Assembly (NCBI GenBank): GCA_019694155.1
Contig: JAIBCN010000218.1
Coordinates: 1-55,754 of the forward strand
Direction: 5' to 3'
From: Vicinamibacteria bacterium
GTDB taxonomy: Bacteria; Acidobacteriota; Vicinamibacteria; Fen-336; JAGNNV01
Length of the DNA stretch: 55,754 nucleotides
Part shown: positions 33,305-42,418 of the stretch, in pieces
Layout: each line of letters starts with the position of its first letter
Position numbering within the stretch: position 1 is the first letter of the stretch
The notes under the pieces: model-generated
What the model was told of the DNA's origin: nothing
The model's database searches: none
Seen by the model: the letters and a program-made list of their open reading frames with translations, nothing else
Translations under genes and position numbers: made by a program

Positions 33305-35652
33305 CAGGACTTTTTCGCGCGAGTGAGGAACTGGAACATTGCCCGCCGCAGGAAGGCGGGCCAGCGTTCATCGAGAACCGGAACCGCGGTGGTGGCGCCG
33401 GGCTCGTTCCACAGGTTGGTGGGACCGGTGACGTCCCAGAGGAGATCCGCGCCTTTGAGTCCGGCGGCGAGGATGGCCTTGTCCGGCTTGCCCCCGTTTC
33501 CGGAATAGCTGTTCCCGTGAACGCGGGTGCGATCGGAGAAGGCGCCCACGTCGAACGGACCACGGCCGGGGAACAGGCTCTCGAGCCCGAGCACCGCGAC
33601 CCCGAACGAGTTGTTGTCCTTGATCTCGTTCTCGGTCACCTCTGTGTCGTCCGCGGCCAGGATGAAGACGCCGCCGCCCGAGGGGACCTTCGAAACGATC
33701 GAACCCGGCTCGGCGAAGTTCTCGTGGTTGTTCCCCGTGACCTTGTTGAGCGCGACGCGGGTTCGCTTCGCTTCCTTGGAAGGGTTTCCGGGGAGGGCGA
33801 AGACGAGGATGCCGCCGGCGTTGTCGTACACCCGGTTCCGCTCGACCCGCGCGTCCACCGAGTTCTCGATCTCGATGCCCGTGACGTTTCCGTGAGCGAT
33901 GCAGTCCTCGACCACGATGCCCTTCGACTGCCCGACGTAGATGCCGGCGTCGCGCGCGCCAATCACCTCGACCCGCTGCACCTTCACGAAGGAGGAGCGG
34001 ACCGGGTAGACACCGTACAGGCCCGTGTCCTCGAGCTTGCTGTCCTTGAGGGTGAAGTTCGAGGTCTCCTGCGCGACCACGCCATTGCCCACGAAGTGCC
34101 GCACCTCGAAATTCGACATGGTGAAGTCGTGGCCGGAGACGATCACCGCGTCCGAATGGACGCCATGGCCGTCGAGAGCGGGCCGGGTCGCGGGCGTCCC
34201 GTCGCCCCCGATGAGCGTGATCTTGTCGACGTCGATGGTGATCGACTCGTAGTACTCGCCGGGCTGCACCCTGATGGTCGAGCCCGGGGCGGCGCGGTCG
34301 ATCGCTTCCTGGATCGATTCGCCCGGGTTCACCACGAACTCGCCCGCGCTGCGGACGACCTTCCGCCCAAGGCCCACGTTGAGCCGGGCCGCCTCCGCCC
34401 GCGCGGGATTCGCGAGCCGCCCCACCACGGGCAGGGTCGAAGGCACGCGGCGAGGCGGATCGGCGAGCGCGCTCTCATCGGTGAGCGCGTTCATGAAGGC
34501 GATGAGATCGAGGCGCTGCTGATAGGTGAGATTGATCGGCCGGATCTTGTCGTCGAGGTTCGGGGTGGGGAACCCGAGGCCGGGGCCGCCGCCCTTCGAG
34601 TAGAAATCGAGGACCTCGTCGAGGGTCTTGAACCGGCCGTTGTGCATGTAGGGCGCGGTCAGGGCCACGTTGCGGAGGGTCGGCACCTTGAAGGCGCCCT
34701 TCAGGCCCGCGCCTGCGATGTCGCCGCGGCCGCGGTCCTCGGCCTCGTCGTCGAGCTTCGGCACGCCGACGACCTTGAAGTCGGGGCTCGAGAAGGTGGG
34801 CAGGGTGTGGCACTCGAAGCAGCGGGCCTGGCCGGACCGGAAGACGTCGAAGCCTCGCCGCTGCGACAGGGTGAGCGCGCTGTCATCTCCCGCCACGTAG
34901 CGATCGAAGGCCGAACGGGAGGTGATCTGTGTGCGCTCGAAGGCCGCGATCGCCTTGGTGACGTTGAGAAGATTGATCGACGAGCCCATATGGCCGCCGA
35001 AGGCCTGGTCGAACAGAGCCTGGTACTCGGGAAGGGTGGCCATCTGGCTCGACAGATTGGCGTCGGTCTCCCCCATCTCCTCGGGCGCGGTGATGGGATT
35101 CCTCGCCTGGTCCTCGAGGTCCTTTGCGCGGCCGTCCCAGAACTGCGTCTGGTTGAACGCCGCGTTCCAGATGCTCGGGGCGCCGCGGCGAATCACCTGC
35201 CCGCCCGTCCGCTCCGGCCCGAGCCCCTTGCCGCCCGCGCCCATGGACTTGCCCCGGCCGTCGGAGTAGCCAAGGTCGGGATGGTGGCAGGTGGCGCAGG
35301 ACATGTCGTCCTTCCCGGAAAGGACGGGGTCGTAGAAAAGCATGCGGCCGAGCGCGGCGCGGCGGGCGAAGCGGGGATCGGTGATCGAGTTGTCGGGGCG
35401 CTGGGGCATCTCGGGCCAGCGGCTGGCGAGGCCTCCCGAACCGCTCGGGCCGGCGGTGTTGGGCGCGCCTTCCGTGTCCACCGGGAGAGCCATCGACGAC
35501 GCGATGGCCACCACGGCGATGGGGACGCCAAGGAGCAGGGCGAGAGCGCCCGCGGCGATCTTCGGACCGCGCGGCTTGGGGGGAGGAGCCACCCGCGCCG
35601 TCTTGGGCAGGGGGGCGTAGGTGCTAGCGGGCCGTCTGGGCGGCGAGGGCAT
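33304..35652 (-). CDS. di-haem cytochrome c peroxidase/MauG-like domain fused to a right-handed beta-helix
   Basis: A 782-residue protein with two distinct halves. Residues ~32-53 form an uncleaved signal anchor. Residues ~85-430 are a di-haem peroxidase/MauG-type domain with CATCH (C119-H123) and CFECH (C278-H282), plus the family motifs FNQTQFWDGRAKDL and PTLRNVALTAPYMHNGRF. Residues ~440-780 are a parallel beta-helix of the NosD/pectate-lyase-like kind, opening with NPGESIQEAIDRAAPGSTI and continuing with Asn/Val ladder repeats (for example EDCIAHGNVTGIEIENS). I favour the second methionine (35652) because GGGGAG lies directly before it; ATG 35673 adds 7 residues. A peroxidase carrying a carbohydrate- or surface-binding helix would act outside the inner membrane. 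It overlaps the upstream MFS gene by 29 nt. Confidence 0.85.
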   Translation of the reverse strand: MPSPPRRPASTYAPLPKTARVAPPPKPRGPKIAAGALALLLGVPIAVVAIASSMALPVDTEGAPNTAGPSGSGGLASRWPEMPQRPDNSITDPRFARRAALGRMLFYDPVLSGKDDMSCATCHHPDLGYSDGRGKSMGAGGKGLGPERTGGQVIRRGAPSIWNAAFNQTQFWDGRAKDLEDQARNPITAPEEMGETDANLSSQMATLPEYQALFDQAFGGHMGSSINLLNVTKAIAAFERTQITSRSAFDRYVAGDDSALTLSQRRGFDVFRSGQARCFECHTLPTFSSPDFKVVGVPKLDDEAEDRGRGDIAGAGLKGAFKVPTLRNVALTAPYMHNGRFKTLDEVLDFYSKGGGPGLGFPTPNLDDKIRPINLTYQQRLDLIAFMNALTDESALADPPRRVPSTLPVVGRLANPARAEAARLNVGLGRKVVRSAGEFVVNPGESIQEAIDRAAPGSTIRVQPGEYYESITIDVDKITLIGGDGTPATRPALDGHGVHSDAVIVSGHDFTMSNFEVRHFVGNGVVAQETSNFTLKDSKLEDTGLYGVYPVRSSFVKVQRVEVIGARDAGIYVGQSKGIVVEDCIAHGNVTGIEIENSVDARVERNRVYDNAGGILVFALPGNPSKEAKRTRVALNKVTGNNHENFAEPGSIVSKVPSGGGVFILAADDTEVTENEIKDNNSFGVAVLGLESLFPGRGPFDVGAFSDRTRVHGNSYSGNGGKPDKAILAAGLKGADLLWDVTGPTNLWNEPGATTAVPVLDERWPAFLRRAMFQFLTRAKKS

Positions 35653-36883
35653 GTTCTCCCCGTTCGGTTTCAAGACGCCTGATCAGCCACGGCCCCTGAA
35701 TCACCACCCACACCGCGCACACCAGGCCAGCCAGGTAGAAGACGTTGCGATAGGCCGACAACGGATCCGCCTCGCTCCGAAAAGCCGCGACCATGAGCCC
35801 CCCGCACATCGGCCCGAGCAACATGCCGAGGGCTCCCGCGGTGTTCACGAGCGCCATCATGCGCCCGCGCGACTCGGCAGGGACGAGGGTGGCCGCGTAG
35901 CAGAGCACGGTCCCGTACATCAAGGAAGACGCGACGCCGGCCACCATCATGGAGGCGGGAAGCAGAACCTTCGGCGCGATCGCGAGTGAAGCGATGGCCG
36001 CTCCATAGAGCAATGCGCCAAACCCCAGAAGTCCCGCGCGGGGCATTCGATCCCCGAGGCGGCTCGCCGGATACATGAGGAGCGCGAAGGGAAGCATCAG
36101 CATGGAGTAGAGGAGGCCGACGCTCCGATCGGAGAGCCCGTGAGTCCTCGTGGCGAAGAGCGCGAATGTCACGATGATGAGGCCGATGGTGAACCGCTCG
36201 ACGAAGGCCGCGGAAAGCGGGCCCAGGACGTCGCCCTCCCGAAGGGAGAGCCTCCGGGGCGCCAGGCCGCCCCTGGCTTCGATGGGCAGGGTCGATGAGT
36301 AGAGGAAGGGTGCGGCCAGCGCGACGATGGCGGACAGCGAGGCCCCGACCAGGAAGGGCAGCCGCGGGCTTGCACCCACCAGCATGCCGCCGAGGCCCGA
36401 CCCGAAAGCGATGGCGAGCATGACCGCCCCGCCCGCGAGCCCCATGGCGCGGCCCGCGCCGACGAGCGGCTTGTAGGCGGCGGCGCGCGCGAGGAGAAGA
36501 GTCGCGGAACCGAGATGAGCCGCGCCCTCGAGCGTCCGCAGCAGCAGAACGAGCGGCACGGAGAGCGGCAGGGAGACCACCACCAGCAGAACGGCGTCGA
36601 GGCCGGCCAGTCCCATGAGCCAGCGGGCCGAGCGGTTCGCGTTTCCGGAGGACACGAGCCTGGCTATGAAAGGAGTCGTGAGAATCGCTCCCAGCATGTT
36701 GAGCGACATGAACGCGTGCATGGGGCCTTCCGAACCCGCGTGCAGCGCCGCGAACAGCGGCCGGATGGCGGGCGCCAGGAGCGTCGCGGGCAGCATCTGC
36801 AGGAAGACGGCCGCGATCAGCCAGTGGAGGGACGCGTGCTTCGCGTCCATTTCCGAAAGCTCCGCCGGGCGAGGTTCGTTCAC
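35624..36883 (-). CDS. MFS transporter (12-helix)
   Basis: A 419-residue transporter with about 12 helices and two related halves; the second has a motif-A-like loop YPASRLGDRMPRAGL. N-terminal residues 1-15 are cytoplasmic. The ATG (36883) lies 13 nt after the M20 peptidase stop, and the gene overlaps the next by 29 nt, placing it inside the arsR operon. Position suggests efflux of a product made or released by ArsM or the M20 enzyme, for example a methylated arsenical; the sequence itself does not identify the substrate, and I see no link to the known ArsJ, ArsP or ArsK transporters. Confidence 0.85.
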   Translation of the reverse strand: MNEPRPAELSEMDAKHASLHWLIAAVFLQMLPATLLAPAIRPLFAALHAGSEGPMHAFMSLNMLGAILTTPFIARLVSSGNANRSARWLMGLAGLDAVLLVVVSLPLSVPLVLLLRTLEGAAHLGSATLLLARAAAYKPLVGAGRAMGLAGGAVMLAIAFGSGLGGMLVGASPRLPFLVGASLSAIVALAAPFLYSSTLPIEARGGLAPRRLSLREGDVLGPLSAAFVERFTIGLIIVTFALFATRTHGLSDRSVGLLYSMLMLPFALLMYPASRLGDRMPRAGLLGFGALLYGAAIASLAIAPKVLLPASMMVAGVASSLMYGTVLCYAATLVPAESRGRMMALVNTAGALGMLLGPMCGGLMVAAFRSEADPLSAYRNVFYLAGLVCAVWVVIQGPWLIRRLETERGEHALAAQTAR

Positions 36884-36896
36884 CCGGCGGATTTTC

Positions 36897-38474
36897 TCAC
36901 GACGGCGGTGGAAGAGACGCGGACTGAGCGCTGCGAATCAGCCGGGCGTAGAAGCCGATGCCCCTGACGAAGCCTTGGATTGATATCCGCTCGTTCGTGC
37001 CGTGCGCCCGTTGCGCGACGTCGTCCTCCATGGGAAACGGACTGAAGCGATACGTCGGGACCGAGCGTCGCGCCCAGTACAAAGCGTCGGTCCGCCCCAT
37101 GACCAGGAACGGGAGCACCGGTGGCGGGGCCTCTCCGAGCGTCTCCTGAATGGTGGTCCGAATGAGACGGAAGGCGTCGCCGTCGATGGACGACGCCGGC
37201 GCGGGATCCCAGCTCGGCCCGAGCTGCGAGATCGAGATCTCGGGATCGGCGATCAGCGTCCGCACGCGCCCGGTCACCGATGTCACGGTCTCGCCCGGTC
37301 GGATTCTGAGGTTCAGCACGGCGGTGGCGAGGGAGGGAAGTACGTTGTCCCGGTCGCCCGCAGTAAAGACGGTCGGCGCCAGCGTCGTTCTGAGCATGGC
37401 CGCGGTGAGGGGCTTCGCCAGCAGGCGCCGGGTGACCAGCGGACGGGTCAGCCAGAGATTGCCGAGCACGAGCCGGTGGCCGAGCGGAAGGTAAGGGAGG
37501 GCGCGTTCCAGCATGGCCTCAGGCACCCCGTCGAGGCGGGCCGGAAAAGGGTTTGCCTCAAGCACCGATATTGCGCGCGCGAGACGGCCGATGTGGGTGA
37601 GCGGGGGCGGGGTCGATGCGTGTCCGCCGCTTCCGCGAACGGAAAGGGTGAGCGACACCGCTCCCTTCTCCGCGACGCCCACCGCAGCCACCAGAGGGCC
37701 CGCCCCTATGGCCCGGCCGCTCACCAGAGCCGCGCCTTCGTCGAGGACCAGGGCAGGGCGCACACCCTCGGCCGAAAGCTTCTCGACGATCGCCTTCGCT
37801 CCTCGTTCGCCGCCGGTCTCTTCGTCGTGACCGAACTGGAGGATCACCGTGCGATCGGGAGCGAAGCCGGAAGAGAGAAGGGCCTCGACCGCCTCCATGA
37901 TGGCGATGATCCCCGGCTTGTCGTCGATGGCGCCGCGGCCGTAAAGCCAGTCGCCTTCAACCGCCGCCTCGAAGGGCGGGGTGCGCCAAGACGCCTCGGT
38001 GCCGGGCGCAATCGGTACGACATCCATGTGCCCCATGAGGAGAATCGGCGCCGTCCTGGGGTCTCGTCCGGGCCAGCGATACACAAGGCTCGATCCTCCA
38101 ACTGTCTCGCGGCTCAGGGCCCTGTGCGTAAGCGGATACTCTCGCTGCAGGAAGGCGTGAAACGCGGCGAACGCGGCCGGATCGCCGGCGCTGATCGTCC
38201 GGATGCGAATTGCCTCCCGCAGGTGGGCCGTGGCCTTCACCGGATCGGCCTCGAAGGAGACCCTCGGCGCCAGGGCGTCCGACTCGGACGTTCCGCGCGC
38301 TCTCGCGAGCATCACACCCCCGACCATCAAAAAGACGATCGCCAGGCGAAGAGCGAGGCCCCGCCGTCGCGGCCCGGGCAGCGACGCCTCGTTACCTCCG
38401 AGGCGCCACGGCCCGCTCGGGCCGGGTTGGAACAAAGGGACCGCGATCACCGCCGAACCCGACCCGAGACTCAT
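36897..38474 (-). CDS. membrane-anchored M20 peptidase (PM20D1-like)
   Basis: A 525-residue M20 peptidase. Residues ~40-58 (LALRLAIVFLMVGGVMLA) anchor it. Zinc ligands appear as H and D in LLMGHMDVVPI, then D in LYGRGAIDDKPG, the glutamates in FGHDEETGGERG, an aspartate in LVLDEGAAL, and the final histidine region near VAQRAHGTNERI. This is the layout of PM20D1 and carboxypeptidase S: the substrate may be an N-acyl amino acid or a C-terminal residue. It starts 9 nt after the arsM stop and shares the operon with arsR/arsM, an unusual pairing for a peptidase. The first M20 gene in the window (444-1940) is a different subtype. Confidence 0.87.
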   Translation of the reverse strand: MSLGSGSAVIAVPLFQPGPSGPWRLGGNEASLPGPRRRGLALRLAIVFLMVGGVMLARARGTSESDALAPRVSFEADPVKATAHLREAIRIRTISAGDPAAFAAFHAFLQREYPLTHRALSRETVGGSSLVYRWPGRDPRTAPILLMGHMDVVPIAPGTEASWRTPPFEAAVEGDWLYGRGAIDDKPGIIAIMEAVEALLSSGFAPDRTVILQFGHDEETGGERGAKAIVEKLSAEGVRPALVLDEGAALVSGRAIGAGPLVAAVGVAEKGAVSLTLSVRGSGGHASTPPPLTHIGRLARAISVLEANPFPARLDGVPEAMLERALPYLPLGHRLVLGNLWLTRPLVTRRLLAKPLTAAMLRTTLAPTVFTAGDRDNVLPSLATAVLNLRIRPGETVTSVTGRVRTLIADPEISISQLGPSWDPAPASSIDGDAFRLIRTTIQETLGEAPPPVLPFLVMGRTDALYWARRSVPTYRFSPFPMEDDVAQRAHGTNERISIQGFVRGIGFYARLIRSAQSASLPPPS

Positions 38475-38483
38475 GGCCCCTTC

Positions 38484-39368
38484 CTACGAGCAGCAGGTGG
38501 GACCGCAGCAGGGTGTGGACGCCGCCTTGGCGGGCGCGACCGCCTTGCGCGCGCGATACGTGAGAGACCTGACCGTGCCCCGCAGAGACTCGATGCTCAC
38601 TCCGGCCTTGGCGGCGAGCCGCTCGGCCTCCGCGCGTTCGTGGTCGATCACCACCGCGCCGTAGTCGATGTCTTTCAGGATCTCGATGTCCCCAAGGCCC
38701 GCCTCCTTGAGCATCCCGAAGTACGCGTCGCGCATGGCGGCGCCCGCGATGCAGCCCACGTAGGCATAGACGTCTTTCTCGATCTCCGGCGGCAGCTTCC
38801 GGTCGAGGACGATGTCCGAGATGACCAGGCGGCCGCCCGGCTTGAGGATGCGTGCGATCTCCTTGAACACCACCGCCTTGTCGGGCACGAGGTTGATCAC
38901 ACAGTTGCTGGTGATCGCGTCCACGGTGCCGTCGTCGACGGGCAGATCCTCGAGACGCCCTTCGCGGAATTCGGCGTTCGCGACTCCGGCTTTCGCCGCG
39001 TTGCGACGCGCGCGGGCGAGCATCTCGGGGGTCATGTCGATGCCGATCACCTTGCCGGTGGGGCCCACCGCGTCCGCGGCGAGGAAGACATCGATGCCCG
39101 CACCCGAGCCGAGGTCGACGACCGTCTCTCCCGCCTTCAAGGCGAGGTGATCGATGGGGGCCCCGCAGCCGAGCCCGAGATTCGCGCCCTCGGGAACGGC
39201 CTGAAGCTGCTTCTTCGAGTAGCCGATGTCCAGGGTCACCGCCTCCCCGGAAGTCGAGCCGCAGCCGGTGGGGCCGCAGCATGAACCTCCTTCGAGAGCG
39301 ATGGCCGCGTACTTGCCGCGCACGCTGCTGACGACGGTTTCCTTGTCCTTGGGATCGAGGGTTTCCAT
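38484..39368 (-). CDS. arsM: arsenite S-adenosylmethionine methyltransferase
   Basis: A 294-residue methyltransferase. The SAM site is VDLGSGAGIDVF (84-95). Cysteines at the places that bind As(III) in known ArsM proteins are present: C30/C31 near the N-terminus, C156 in TSNCVINL and C206 in YVGCIAGA. A further cysteine-rich tail (TPCCGPTCCS) could also hold arsenic. It methylates arsenite stepwise to mono-, di- and trimethyl species, giving volatile or exportable products. Its ATG overlaps the TAA of arsR by one base (TAATG), so they are co-expressed. No arsB, acr3 or arsC gene is in the operon. Confidence 0.93.
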   Translation of the reverse strand: METLDPKDKETVVSSVRGKYAAIALEGGSCCGPTGCGSTSGEAVTLDIGYSKKQLQAVPEGANLGLGCGAPIDHLALKAGETVVDLGSGAGIDVFLAADAVGPTGKVIGIDMTPEMLARARRNAAKAGVANAEFREGRLEDLPVDDGTVDAITSNCVINLVPDKAVVFKEIARILKPGGRLVISDIVLDRKLPPEIEKDVYAYVGCIAGAAMRDAYFGMLKEAGLGDIEILKDIDYGAVVIDHERAEAERLAAKAGVSIESLRGTVRSLTYRARKAVAPAKAASTPCCGPTCCS

Positions 39369-39700
39369 TACTTCTTTCTCCTGGTTATTGAGTTCAGAGG
39401 GACGACCGGTTCCGCTTCCTCGGCGCAGCAGTTCTCCTTCAGGTAGTCCACGAGGCCGAGGCTCGCGGCGAAATCCACGGAATAGATGACGCTCCGGCCG
39501 TCCCGCTTCGCGGTCACGAGGCCGACTCGGGCGAGCTCGGCCAGGTGAAACGACGCATTGGGCGGCGAGATCCCCATGCGAGCGGCGATCTCCCCGGCCG
39601 GAAGGCCCAAAGGCCCCCGGCGCACCAGCAGGCGAAACACCGAAAGCCGGGTTTCGTGAGCCAGAGCTCCGAGTCGTTGCACCGCTTCTCTTATTTCCAT
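39368..39700 (-). CDS. arsR: ArsR/SmtB-family arsenic-responsive repressor
   Basis: A 110-residue winged-helix repressor. The recognition region is MGISPPNASFHLAELARVGLV, with the usual SxHL-x-L core (SFHLAEL). A vicinal cysteine pair C91-C92 (KENCCAEE) lies at the C-terminal end, as in ArsR proteins that sense As(III) through cysteines outside helix 3; the CxC of enterobacterial ArsR is absent. It heads a six-gene leftward operon. The promoter and operator lie directly upstream: TTGACA (39736-39731) and AATAAT (39712-39707) with 18 nt between, and the palindrome GTTTCTA-N6-TAGAAAC (39701-39720). No ribosome site precedes the ATG; transcription is predicted to begin at or next to it. Confidence 0.92.
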   Translation of the reverse strand: MEIREAVQRLGALAHETRLSVFRLLVRRGPLGLPAGEIAARMGISPPNASFHLAELARVGLVTAKRDGRSVIYSVDFAASLGLVDYLKENCCAEEAEPVVPLNSITRRKK

Positions 39701-39736
39701 GTTTCTATTATTCTAGAAACGTTTAAATCATGTCAA
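39701..39736 (-). promoter_or_regulatory. arsR promoter with overlapping operator
   Basis: On the minus strand the -35 hexamer TTGACA is perfect and the -10 AATAAT matches TATAAT in five of six bases, 18 nt apart. The inverted repeat GTTTCTA-TTATTC-TAGAAAC (39701-39720) covers the -10 region and ends at the ATG, a site where a bound repressor would block polymerase. This AT-rich block stands out in the GC-rich surroundings. Confidence 0.75.
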
Positions 39737-39831
39737 GTGTTTCATCGAGGAAAGAAATGTCCGCCTCTCAGGTCGTCCGCCTGACTCCTGTCAGTAGCGC
39801 CTCGTCTCCGGAGGCTGTAAAAGCTGGGTCC

Positions 39832-42402
39832 ATGAAACTGGATTGGAGACGAGCCGCCGTCGTGGTGGCGCTTCTGGCATCTGCGGCGTACCACGGCGCC
39901 AGGATCTATCTCTCGGTGAGCGCGCTCGCGAGTCCCGCCCTCCACCCTCGCGCGCCTTTCCAACTCAAGACTTTTGCGCCCGAGGTGGCATCCGTCACCC
40001 AGGGGGCGGGGGCGGCCGGTCTCGAGGCGGGTGACCTCGTCATGCGAGTCGAGGGCCGGGATCTGATCGGCCACGGGGATCTGGGTCTTGCCCTCACGGC
40101 GGCCGCGCGGAATGGAGTGCTCCGCGTCGACGTGCAGCGCCCTTCGGGAGTCACGACTCTCTCCCTGCCGCTGACTCCTGCGGCGCCGGCCGGCGCCGAC
40201 GACGTCCTGGGCGTGGTCGTCCTGGAGATGCTGCTGCCCGCCTTCTTCCTGGGCGTGGGGTTCATGGTCGTGTGGAGAAGACCCGAGGACAAATCGGCCT
40301 GGCTCCTCCTCTTCATGATGCTGACGTTCACGAACCTCGGCGGATCCCAGGCCACCGCCCTGGAGCGGCTGGGGCCCGAGGTCGGGGCGGCCGCGGCGGT
40401 CTGGGTCGCGTTTTTCGCGTCGTCCTGGTCCCTTGCGATGGTCTGTTTCGCAATCGCCTTCCCCGAGCCCCTGCCCGCGGACTCCCGCAGACCATGGGTC
40501 AAGTGGCTGGTCATCCTCCCCCTCCTCGCGGTGAGCGTCATCAGCGGGGGGACGGGCCTCACGGTCTGGAATTTCGCCTGGGGGAAGTGGTTCATGACCC
40601 TCGCCTTGGAGGTAGGGCGAGGCGGGTTGATCCTGCGCTACCTGGCCATGTCGCTCTTCTTCACCATCCTGGGCATCAAGTCCGGGACCATGAAGAACCC
40701 CGACGCCGTGAGACGGCTGCGCATCCTCTTCGCGGGCGCCCTGGTGGCCATGGCTCCCGCCACCATCCTGGCCACCCTGGCCCTGGTGACGGGGCGGCCG
40801 TTTGGAAACTACGCCCCCGAGTGGGTGCTCGTCGCGACCGTCGTCTCCATGATGATCTTCCCGATCGTCCTCGCCTACGTGGTGATCGTCCACAAGGCGA
40901 TGGGAGTGGGCATGGCCATCCGGCAGGGCCTCCAGTACGCGCTGGCTCAGCGGGCGGTGCGCTTCATTCAGATGGCGGTGGCCATCGCGGTCCTCTTCGA
41001 ACTGCTCGAGATCTTCTCCGACCCCGGCAAGCGCCAGGTCGACCGGGTGCGCTCGCTCGGCCTCGGCGTCATGTTCCTCGTCTTCTTTCAGCGCGGCGCC
41101 TTCAGGTTCCAGGCGTGGATCGACCGCCGTTTCTTCCGGGAGGCGGTGGACGCCGAGCACATCCTCGCCGACCTCGGGGAGCGCGTGCGGTCGATCACCG
41201 ATCGGCGCGATCTGCTCGAAACCGTCTCGCGGAAGATCGGCGAGGCGCTCCACATCCCCAAGGTCGCCGCCTTCGTCCGCGGAGAGTCCGGATTCATGCC
41301 CGCCTTCGCGACCGGCTATGGCGGCGACGCGCTGAACCTCGAATTCGGCAACGCGGGAGTGCTCACCTGCTGCATCTCCGTCCTCGAGCGGCCGCAGACC
41401 ATCTACCTCGACGACAAGCGCTCGTGGATCGTGCGCGAGAAGATCCCCGACGCGGACGCCGCCAAGCTGCGCGATCTGCAGTCGGAAGTGCTCATCCCCC
41501 TGCGCACCAAGACGGCGGTCGAGGGATTCTTGAGCCTCGGCCCCAAGTCCTCGGAGGCGGCCTACTCCCCTTCGGATCTCCAGCTCCTCCAGTCGGTGGC
41601 CCATCAGACGGCGCTAGCCCTCGACAACTCCCGTCTCGTCGAACAGGTGGCGGGCGAAGTCGCGAAGCGCGAACGCATGACCCGCGAGATCGAGATCGCG
41701 CGCGAAGTGCAGTTCACCCTCCTGCCGCAGACACCTCCGAGGATTCCCGGCCTCGACCTCGGCGGCCATTGCCGCCCCGCCGCGGGCATCGGCGGCGACT
41801 ACTACGACTTCATCCCCCTCGAGGGCGAGCGGGCGGTCGGCCTTGCCATCGGCGACATCGCGGGCAAGGGCATCCCGGCGGCACTCCTCATGGCCGGCCT
41901 GCAGGCCGCCCTGCGCGGGCAGGCTCTCGCAGGCAGCCGCGACCTCGCGCGTCTCATGACCAACATCAACAAGCTGGTCTTCGAGTCGTCGCCCGCCAAC
42001 CGCTACGCCACCTTCTTCTACGGCGAGTATCGCAACGGCGCTTTCGCCTACGTGAACGCGGGCCACAACGCCCCGGTTCTCCTGCGCAAGGATGGCGCTC
42101 TCGAAAGGCTGGAGACGGGCGGGCCGGTGATCGGCCTCATGGACTTCGCGCCCTTCACGGAAGGCTCCGTCGAGATCCGCGAGGGCGACGTGCTCCTCGG
42201 CTTCACCGACGGCATCTCGGAGTGCATGAATCCACGAGACGAGGAGTGGGGGGAGGACCGGCTCCTTCCCGTCCTGCGCGCCGGACGGGACCTCGCCGCG
42301 AAGGACCTCGTGCAGCAGATCATGACCGAGGCGGACGCCTTCGCGGCGGGCGCCAAGCAGCACGACGACATGACCCTCATCGTGATGAAGGCGGCCCGGT
42401 GA
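39832..42402 (+). CDS. membrane-bound SpoIIE/RsbU-type PP2C phosphatase with PDZ and GAF domains
   Basis: An 856-residue signalling protein when started at ATG 39832; in-frame ATGs at 39730 and 39766 would add up to 34 polar residues. Order: one helix, a PDZ-like domain (~35-120, GLEAGDLVMRVEGRDL), seven or eight helices (~125-400), a GAF-like domain (~420-600) and a PP2C phosphatase of the SpoIIE/RsbU family (~635-855). Metal-binding acids lie in GGDYYDFIPL, GDIAGKGIPAALLMA, FTDGISE and HDDMTLIV. It should dephosphorylate an anti-anti-sigma (STAS) protein in a partner-switching pathway, in response to a membrane or small-molecule signal. No STAS or anti-sigma kinase gene is adjacent. It is divergent from arsR; a link to arsenic is not implied. 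Confidence 0.88.
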   Translation: MKLDWRRAAVVVALLASAAYHGARIYLSVSALASPALHPRAPFQLKTFAPEVASVTQGAGAAGLEAGDLVMRVEGRDLIGHGDLGLALTAAARNGVLRVDVQRPSGVTTLSLPLTPAAPAGADDVLGVVVLEMLLPAFFLGVGFMVVWRRPEDKSAWLLLFMMLTFTNLGGSQATALERLGPEVGAAAAVWVAFFASSWSLAMVCFAIAFPEPLPADSRRPWVKWLVILPLLAVSVISGGTGLTVWNFAWGKWFMTLALEVGRGGLILRYLAMSLFFTILGIKSGTMKNPDAVRRLRILFAGALVAMAPATILATLALVTGRPFGNYAPEWVLVATVVSMMIFPIVLAYVVIVHKAMGVGMAIRQGLQYALAQRAVRFIQMAVAIAVLFELLEIFSDPGKRQVDRVRSLGLGVMFLVFFQRGAFRFQAWIDRRFFREAVDAEHILADLGERVRSITDRRDLLETVSRKIGEALHIPKVAAFVRGESGFMPAFATGYGGDALNLEFGNAGVLTCCISVLERPQTIYLDDKRSWIVREKIPDADAAKLRDLQSEVLIPLRTKTAVEGFLSLGPKSSEAAYSPSDLQLLQSVAHQTALALDNSRLVEQVAGEVAKRERMTREIEIAREVQFTLLPQTPPRIPGLDLGGHCRPAAGIGGDYYDFIPLEGERAVGLAIGDIAGKGIPAALLMAGLQAALRGQALAGSRDLARLMTNINKLVFESSPANRYATFFYGEYRNGAFAYVNAGHNAPVLLRKDGALERLETGGPVIGLMDFAPFTEGSVEIREGDVLLGFTDGISECMNPRDEEWGEDRLLPVLRAGRDLAAKDLVQQIMTEADAFAAGAKQHDDMTLIVMKAAR

Positions 42403-42418
42403 CGAGCCGCCTTCTCCC

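Noticed and set aside
33517..35682. Plus-strand open frame of 721 codons opposite the peroxidase/beta-helix gene
   Set aside because: No domain or ribosome site; the opposite strand has two CxxCH motifs and family motifs of the peroxidase.
37002..39284. Plus-strand open frame of 760 codons across the M20 and arsM genes
   Set aside because: It crosses two well-supported genes on the other strand and reads as charged low-complexity sequence.
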